NCBI GenBank assembly: GCA_045631305.1
Contig: JAZQUM010000138.1
Coordinates: 1 to 10,143, forward strand
From: JAZQUM01 sp045631305
GTDB lineage: Bacteria; Bacillota; Clostridia; Oscillospirales; Oscillospiraceae
Direction of reading: 5' to 3'
DNA length: 10,143 nt
The number at the start of each line of letters is the position of its first letter. The stretch's first letter is position 1. A model generated the notes under the pieces. That model saw only the letters and a program-made list of their open reading frames with translations. It was not told where the DNA came from and searched no databases. Positions 6,182 through 10,143 of this stretch are shown here, piece by piece. The translations under genes and the position numbers were made by a program.

Positions 6182-7024
6182 ATGTATCGTATCGTTAAGA
6201 GAAGAGAACTGAACCCCAGCGTTACTCTGCTTGAGATCGAAGCACCCATGATCGCTAAGAAGGCAGAGCCCGGCCAGTTCATCATCCTCCGCGTGGATGA
6301 GAACGGCGAACGCATCCCCCTGACCATCGCTGGCTATGACCGCGAAAAGGGCACCGTTACCATCATCTTCCAGATCGTTGGCGCTACCACTGAAAAGCTG
6401 AACCACGTGATGGAAGGCGAATGCATCCAGGACTTCGTTGGTCCTCTGGGTCGCGCTACTCACACTGACGGCCTGAAGAAGGTTGCAGTCGTTGGCGGCG
6501 GCGTTGGTACTGCTATCGCTCTCCCCGTTGCAAAGAAGCTGCATGACATGGGCGTTGAAGTTCATGCTATCATTGGCTTCCGCACCAAGGATTTGGTTAT
6601 TCTGGAAGAAGAATTCGGCCAGGCAAGCTCCAAGCTGGTTCTCTGCACTGACGACGGTTCCTATGCAAAGAAGGCTCTCGTTACCGAAGCTCTCAAGGAA
6701 CTCATCGATGCAGGCAATGAATATGACGAAGTTATCACCATCGGCCCCCTGCCCATGATGAAGTTCGTTTGCCGTCTGACCAAGGAATACGGCATCAAGA
6801 CCATCGTCAGCATGAACCCCGTTATGGTTGACGGTACCGGTATGTGCGGCGGCTGCCGTCTCACCGTTGGCGGTGAAACCAAGTTCGCTTGCGTTGACGG
6901 TCCCGAATTCGACGGTCACCTCGTTGACTTTGATGAAGTTATCAAGCGTGGTAGAATGTATCATTCTTTCGAACGCAGCAAGCATGAAGAAACCTGCAAC
7001 CTGTTCAAGAAGGAGGTCCAGTAA
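6182..7024 (+). CDS. nfnA: NADH-dependent ferredoxin:NADP+ oxidoreductase subunit A (sulfide dehydrogenase/PyrK-like)
   Basis: A 280-residue flavoprotein of the ferredoxin-NADP reductase superfamily. The N-terminal FAD barrel has RIPLTIAGYD near residues 44-53. The NAD-binding half starts at VAVVGGGVGTA (101-111). The C-terminus has a [2Fe-2S] motif with Asp217, Cys222, Cys225 and Cys237. That spacing (5, 3, 12) matches the unusual one-Asp three-Cys cluster known from NfnA structures. In the heterodimer, NfnA binds NAD(H). The complex couples ferredoxin reduction and NADH oxidation to NADP+ reduction, and runs in reverse by flavin-based bifurcation in NfnB. The gene is 2 bases from nfnB. The alternatives, PyrK with PyrD or a sulfide dehydrogenase small subunit, are less likely because the partner is NfnB-like and no pyr gene is near. 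Codon choice leans to GTT, GCT and GAA, unlike xdhABC, which hints at high expression. Confidence 0.9.
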   Translation: MYRIVKRRELNPSVTLLEIEAPMIAKKAEPGQFIILRVDENGERIPLTIAGYDREKGTVTIIFQIVGATTEKLNHVMEGECIQDFVGPLGRATHTDGLKKVAVVGGGVGTAIALPVAKKLHDMGVEVHAIIGFRTKDLVILEEEFGQASSKLVLCTDDGSYAKKALVTEALKELIDAGNEYDEVITIGPLPMMKFVCRLTKEYGIKTIVSMNPVMVDGTGMCGGCRLTVGGETKFACVDGPEFDGHLVDFDEVIKRGRMYHSFERSKHEETCNLFKKEVQ

Positions 7025-7026
7025 TC

Positions 7027-8418
7027 ATGGCTAATATGTCTCTTAAGAAAAACGAAATGCCCTCTCAGGATCCTAACGTACGTAATCAGAACTTCCTGGA
7101 AGTGGCTCTGGGCTACACCGAAGAGCAGGCTCTGGATGAAGCTGCTCGCTGCCTGAACTGCAAGAACCGTCCCTGCGTTGGCGGCTGCCCCGTTAACGTT
7201 AACATCCCCGATTTCATCAAGAAGATCACCGAACGCGACTATGAAGGCGCTTATCAGGTAATCAATGCTACCAGCAGCCTGCCCGCAGTTTGCGGTCGTG
7301 TATGCCCCCAGGAAAGCCAGTGCGAAAAGTACTGCGTTCGCGGCATCAAGGGTGAACCCGTAGGTATCGGCCGTCTGGAACGTTTCGTTGCTGACTGGCA
7401 CAATGCCAACTGCACCGAAGCTGCTGTTAAGCCCGAATCCAATGGCCACAAGGTAGCTGTTATCGGTTCCGGCCCCGCTGGCCTCACCGTAGCAGGCGAT
7501 CTGGCTAAGAAGGGTTATGAAGTTACCGTATTCGAAGCTCTGCACCTGGCAGGCGGCGTTCTGGTTTACGGTATCCCCGAATTCCGTCTTCCCAAGGCTA
7601 TCGTTCAGAAGGAAGTTGACGGTCTGAAGGCTCTGGGCGTTAAGGTTGAAACCAACATGGTGATCGGCCGCACCGTTTCCATCGACGAACTCATGGAAGA
7701 ATATGGCTTCGAAGCAGTATTCATCGGCTCCGGCGCTGGTCTGCCCATGTTCATGAACATCCCCGGTGAAAACCTCAACGGTGTTTACTCCGCTAACGAA
7801 TTCCTGACCCGTATCAACCTCATGAAGGCTTACCGTGAAGGTTCCGACACTCCCATCATGCCTCTCAAGGGCAAGAAGGTTGCAGTTGTTGGCGGCGGTA
7901 ACGTTGCTATGGACGCAGCTCGCTGCTCCAAGCGTCTGGGCGCTGATGTTTACGTTGTTTATCGTCGTGGTATGGAAGAACTTCCCGCTCGTCACGAAGA
8001 AGTTGAACATGCTATCGAAGAAGGCATCATCTTCAAGACCCTCAACAACCCCATCTGCATCAACGGCAACGAAAACGGCGAAGTTTCCGGCATGACTTGC
8101 GTTGAAATGGAACTGGGCGAAGCTGACGCTTCCGGCCGTCGTCGTCCCGTTGTTAAGGAAGGTTCCGAATTCGAACTTCCCGTTGACGCTGTTATTATGT
8201 CCCTGGGTACTTCTCCCAACCCCCTGATCAAGGACACCACCAAGGGTCTGGAAATCAACAAGAAGGGCGGCATCATCGTTAACGAAGCAGGCCTCACCTC
8301 CCGCGAAGCTGTTTACGCAGGCGGCGACGCTGTTACCGGTGCAGCTACCGTTATTTTGGCAATGGGCGCAGGCAAGCTGGCTGCAAAGTCCATCGACGAA
8401 TACCTCTCCAACAAGTAA
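7027..8418 (+). CDS. nfnB: NADH-dependent ferredoxin:NADP+ oxidoreductase subunit B (GltA/GltD-like)
   Basis: A 463-residue protein matching the usual NfnB length. The N-terminal iron-sulphur domain has Cys42, Cys45, Cys50 and Cys54 (CLNCKNRPCVGGCP) and Cys89, Cys93, Cys99 and Cys103 (CGRVCPQESQCEKYC), enough for two [4Fe-4S] clusters. Glu96 in PQE sits where NfnB structures report a glutamate ligand. VIGSGPAG at 145-152 binds the bifurcating FAD. VVGGGNVAMDAAR from 287 is the NADP(H)-binding fold, followed by VVYRRGMEELPAR. The C-terminal GGDAVTGAATVILAMGAG closes the FAD site. It should bind ferredoxin and NADPH and split electrons at FAD. An AGGAGG site at 7011-7016 within nfnA precedes the ATG by 10 bases. 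It is often annotated as the homotetrameric glutamate synthase small subunit, but no glutamate synthase large subunit is adjacent and nfnA is, so the transhydrogenase role is preferred. Confidence 0.9.
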   Translation: MANMSLKKNEMPSQDPNVRNQNFLEVALGYTEEQALDEAARCLNCKNRPCVGGCPVNVNIPDFIKKITERDYEGAYQVINATSSLPAVCGRVCPQESQCEKYCVRGIKGEPVGIGRLERFVADWHNANCTEAAVKPESNGHKVAVIGSGPAGLTVAGDLAKKGYEVTVFEALHLAGGVLVYGIPEFRLPKAIVQKEVDGLKALGVKVETNMVIGRTVSIDELMEEYGFEAVFIGSGAGLPMFMNIPGENLNGVYSANEFLTRINLMKAYREGSDTPIMPLKGKKVAVVGGGNVAMDAARCSKRLGADVYVVYRRGMEELPARHEEVEHAIEEGIIFKTLNNPICINGNENGEVSGMTCVEMELGEADASGRRRPVVKEGSEFELPVDAVIMSLGTSPNPLIKDTTKGLEINKKGGIIVNEAGLTSREAVYAGGDAVTGAATVILAMGAGKLAAKSIDEYLSNK

Positions 8419-8430
8419 GATCGCTTACAT

Positions 8431-8463
8431 AAAAAGACCTGCCAATTTGGCAGGTCTTTTTTT
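8431..8463. terminator. Bidirectional terminator between nfnB and the DUF5662 gene
   Basis: AAAAAGACCTGCC (8431-8443) pairs with GGCAGGTCTTTTT (8449-8461) around AATTT, with a following T run on the plus strand and an A run that becomes U on the minus strand. It begins 13 bases after the nfnB stop. The stop codon of the leftward gene (8462-8464) lies at its right foot. Confidence 0.9.
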
Positions 8464-9001
8464 ATTTCTTTTTCAAGATCTCACGCCGCACATAAGCGAA
8501 AGCTGCATCTTCGCCTTCGTCCTTCAGCTTCAAAAGCATGTCACCTAAAAGTGCATCTGTTTCGGGATGGATCAGAGCATGCCCTCTGGTTTTCAGGTAA
8601 TAAAGATAGGGGGCGGCATCATTGTATTTATCCTTGTGGTAAAGCTTACAGGCGGCAATACGGTCACAGAACATTTCGGCAACATACTCTACCGGCATTT
8701 TGCATCCGCCCATGGACACCTTTCCCTCGGGGCTGATGATATAGTCGATCCAGTATTCAAAATGGTGACGGTTGCGGCCTTTGTGGTGCAGCCAGGAAAG
8801 ACTCAGTCCTGTCTCAGCGCGCTCGGCATCATTAGGGCTTCGATACCCTTGAAAGTATTTTGCGCCTACACGGAACTCTGTGGGAGAAAATTTGCTCAGA
8901 TCATGGGTAAGACCCTGGCGGTACAGACCCAGTTTAAAGCAGCCTCTCCGCACAAGGCGGCGGTGACGGCAAACCAGTTTAAAGTGTTCCAGCCACTTCA
9001 T
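8462..9001 (-). CDS. DUF5662 family protein of unknown function
   Basis: A 179-residue protein recognised as DUF5662 by the block around residues 28-80: GLTHDLSKFSPTEF, AKYFQG, RSPNDAE and SWLHHKGRNRHHFEYW. No function is established to my knowledge; some database entries call it catalase without clear support. The invariant-looking polar residues His33-Asp34, His72-His73, His79-His80 and Asp113 (FCDRIAA) suggest a metal-binding helical protein reminiscent of HD-domain hydrolases, which is inference. There is no signal peptide or membrane segment, so it is likely cytosolic. The ATG at 9001 is chosen over an in-frame ATG at 9052 because AGGAGG (9008-9013 on the minus strand) lies 6 bases before it and the homologous region starts there; the longer form would overlap the upstream dus gene. 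It is the last gene of a leftward operon, 13 bases after the dus stop. Confidence 0.8.
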   Translation of the reverse strand: MKWLEHFKLVCRHRRLVRRGCFKLGLYRQGLTHDLSKFSPTEFRVGAKYFQGYRSPNDAERAETGLSLSWLHHKGRNRHHFEYWIDYIISPEGKVSMGGCKMPVEYVAEMFCDRIAACKLYHKDKYNDAAPYLYYLKTRGHALIHPETDALLGDMLLKLKDEGEDAAFAYVRREILKKK

Positions 9002-9007
9002 AGAAGA

Positions 9008-9013
9008 CCTCCT
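9008..9013 (-). promoter_or_regulatory. Ribosome binding site fixing the DUF5662 start
   Basis: AGGAGG on the minus strand lies in the 13-base gap after the dus stop, 6 bases before the ATG at 9001. It decides against the longer in-frame start at 9052. Confidence 0.85.
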
Positions 9014-9014
9014 G

Positions 9015-9980
9015 TTAATGCTGCGCGGGATTAAAGCGGGGAGAGTCTGCAAGGGAGCAGTCGCGGAAAAGGGTAGCTACGGCTGCTTCATATGCGCTGA
9101 AATATTCAGCCTTGCGAATCTGCTTGAGCGGTTTTTCATAGCCCTGGAAAAGGCAGCTTCCGTAGAACCACCATTCCCGCATGCGATAGATGGCGTTTTT
9201 ACCGCCACCCAGTGCTTCACGGTAACTGTGATAGAGCCGGTCATGGAAGAGCTGCAGTTCTTCTTTGGTAATAGGCGCGCCGCCGCGCAGCTCACGGATC
9301 AGCGCAGGATTGGCAACAGCCCCGCGGCCTACCATAAGGGTTCCCTGCTGAGGATGTGCCTGAAGGAATGCATCCAGATCATCAGGGGAGAAAATATCAC
9401 CGTTATAGCAAATGGGCAGGGAGGTGTTGGCAAGGGCATAGTCATACCACTCCATGCGAACATTGCCCTTATAGAAATCGGGCTGCACACGGGGGTGAAT
9501 GATAAGTTCGGTCATGGGATAGCGGGAGAAAAGAGGCAGAAGTGTCTCAAATTCTTCCGCTGTTTTTTTGCCCAGACGGGTTTTTACAGAAATGCCGATG
9601 GGACAGCGGGAAAAGATCTCATCCAAAAAGACCCGCAGTTCTTCGGGGTATGCCAAAAGGCCGGAGCCTTTTTTCTTGGCGGTGACGGTGCCGGAAGGGC
9701 AGCCTAGATTCAGATTGACCTCTTTATATCCCATAGCCTGCAGTTCACCTGCGCACCAGAGAAAATAATCGGCATTGTTGGTAAGGATCTGAGGAACCAA
9801 CAGCATGCCTTCGTTGTTTTCGGGCAGAACATCCTTCAGTTCCTTAGCAGCAAAACAATAGTTCTGGGTAGGAGAAATAAAGGGGGAGAAGTATTTATCC
9901 GCTGCGCCGAAAAGGGCAAACTGGGCCTGACGGAACACATAACCTGTAACGCCCTCCATGGGCGCGAAATAAAACTGCAT
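9015..9980 (-). CDS. tRNA-dihydrouridine synthase family protein (Dus)
   Basis: A 321-residue FMN enzyme with a TIM barrel that should reduce uridines in the tRNA D-loop (or a nearby site) to dihydrouridine using NADPH. APMEGVT at 6-12 is the first FMN-binding strand. NLGCPSG at 91-97 gives the catalytic Cys94, followed by KKKGSGLL. SVKTRLG has FMN-contacting Lys133, IIHPR has His162, YNGDI covers 192-196, and MVGRGAVANP at 217-226 binds the FMN phosphate. A helical C-terminal tRNA-binding domain follows from about 240. The Bacillota type differs from E. coli DusA, DusB and DusC, so no letter is assigned. The ATG at 9980 overlaps the upstream stop as TGATG. A TTG three bases earlier is also possible, since the AAAGG at 9991-9995 suits either. 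The gene is second in a leftward operon. Confidence 0.9.
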   Translation of the reverse strand: MQFYFAPMEGVTGYVFRQAQFALFGAADKYFSPFISPTQNYCFAAKELKDVLPENNEGMLLVPQILTNNADYFLWCAGELQAMGYKEVNLNLGCPSGTVTAKKKGSGLLAYPEELRVFLDEIFSRCPIGISVKTRLGKKTAEEFETLLPLFSRYPMTELIIHPRVQPDFYKGNVRMEWYDYALANTSLPICYNGDIFSPDDLDAFLQAHPQQGTLMVGRGAVANPALIRELRGGAPITKEELQLFHDRLYHSYREALGGGKNAIYRMREWWFYGSCLFQGYEKPLKQIRKAEYFSAYEAAVATLFRDCSLADSPRFNPAQH

Positions 9981-10143
9981 CAATATCCGACCTTTCGGTT
10001 CACAAGATAGGTGAGTTTCTCACCTGCGGCATAGTGGGCGAGATCGGTGAGGAACATATCCACCACCTTGTCGCAGGTATAGTCCAGAGCCATGTTGCCT
10101 GCGCAATGGGGGGTGATAATGAGGTTGGGGGTCTTCAGCAGAG
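9980..10143 (-). CDS. D-isomer-specific 2-hydroxyacid dehydrogenase, C-terminal fragment
   Basis: Reading leftward from the right edge, 53 codons are open before TGA at 9982-9980 (the two bases 10142-10143 belong to an incomplete codon). The fragment has PNLIITPHCAGNM, the conserved block with the catalytic His of the D-2-hydroxyacid dehydrogenase family, here fragment residue 12. A closing helix and a GEKLTYLVNRKVGY tail follow, as in phosphoglycerate and glyoxylate/hydroxypyruvate reductase relatives. The protein would be a cytosolic NAD(P)H-dependent 2-oxoacid reductase. Substrate cannot be judged, because the binding-site residues lie outside the window. Its stop overlaps the dus start (TGATG), so the two genes are likely cotranscribed and translationally coupled. 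The remainder of the gene, about 260 codons by family size, is to the right. Confidence 0.85.
   Translation of the reverse strand, partial: LLKTPNLIITPHCAGNMALDYTCDKVVDMFLTDLAHYAAGEKLTYLVNRKVGY

Noticed and set aside
6961..8010. A 349-codon minus-strand frame opposite nfnA and nfnB
   Set aside because: It crosses two well-supported genes and has no recognisable domain; it is a codon-bias shadow.
7027..8418. Glutamate synthase small subunit (GltD)
   Set aside because: The sequence family overlaps, but the adjacent nfnA and absence of a glutamate synthase large subunit favour NfnB.
1..10143. CRISPR arrays, insertion sequences, tRNA or rRNA genes, attachment sites
   Set aside because: No regularly spaced repeats, transposase-like frames, cloverleaf-like sequences or rRNA-like stretches were recognised; nearly all of the window is coding.

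Overview
The window looks like part of the chromosome of a strictly anaerobic, mid-GC member of the Bacillota, possibly the Negativicutes; the lineage call is weak. The grounds are strong AGGAGG-type ribosome binding sites, compact operons closed by hairpin/T-run terminators, and the gene content: a selenium-dependent-type xanthine dehydrogenase, the MCD-cofactor enzyme MocA, a three-subunit XdhABC and the electron-bifurcating transhydrogenase NfnAB. No mobile element, CRISPR array, tRNA or rRNA was seen.

Layout. (1) Positions 1-1401 (+) hold the C-terminal 466 residues of a large molybdenum hydroxylase of the XdhD / Se-dependent XDH type. It converges on mocA (1438-2022, -), with one bidirectional terminator between them. 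(2) A 223-bp AT-rich divergent region (2023-2245) carries the likely promoters of mocA (leftward) and xdhABC (rightward), plus several inverted repeats that look like operators. (3) xdhA, xdhB and xdhC (2246-5940, +) form a tight operon encoding the Mo, FAD and 2x[2Fe-2S] subunits of a second, heterotrimeric hydroxylase; it ends at a strong terminator (5951-5983). (4) nfnA and nfnB (6182-8418, +) form a separate operon with a near-consensus sigma-A-type promoter. The -35 box lies inside an 18-bp dyad that closely resembles a Rex (NADH/NAD+ sensing repressor) operator. A shared terminator follows at 8431-8463. (5) A leftward operon enters from the right edge: the C-terminus of a D-2-hydroxyacid dehydrogenase, a Dus-family tRNA-dihydrouridine synthase coupled by TGATG, and a DUF5662 protein.

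How they fit together. MocA probably makes the molybdopterin cytosine dinucleotide cofactor used by one or both hydroxylases flanking it, so positions 1-5940 read as a purine (or other N-heterocycle) hydroxylation locus. NfnAB couples NADH, NADPH and ferredoxin pools. Its own promoter and the terminator before it argue that it is a neighbour of xdhABC and not part of that operon, although both handle reducing equivalents.

Nothing in the window is clearly a new system. The points most worth a second look are the Rex-like site over the nfnAB promoter, the dyads in the mocA/xdhA divergent region, two different Mo-hydroxylases sharing one cofactor gene, and the uncharacterised DUF5662 protein with its conserved His/Asp set.
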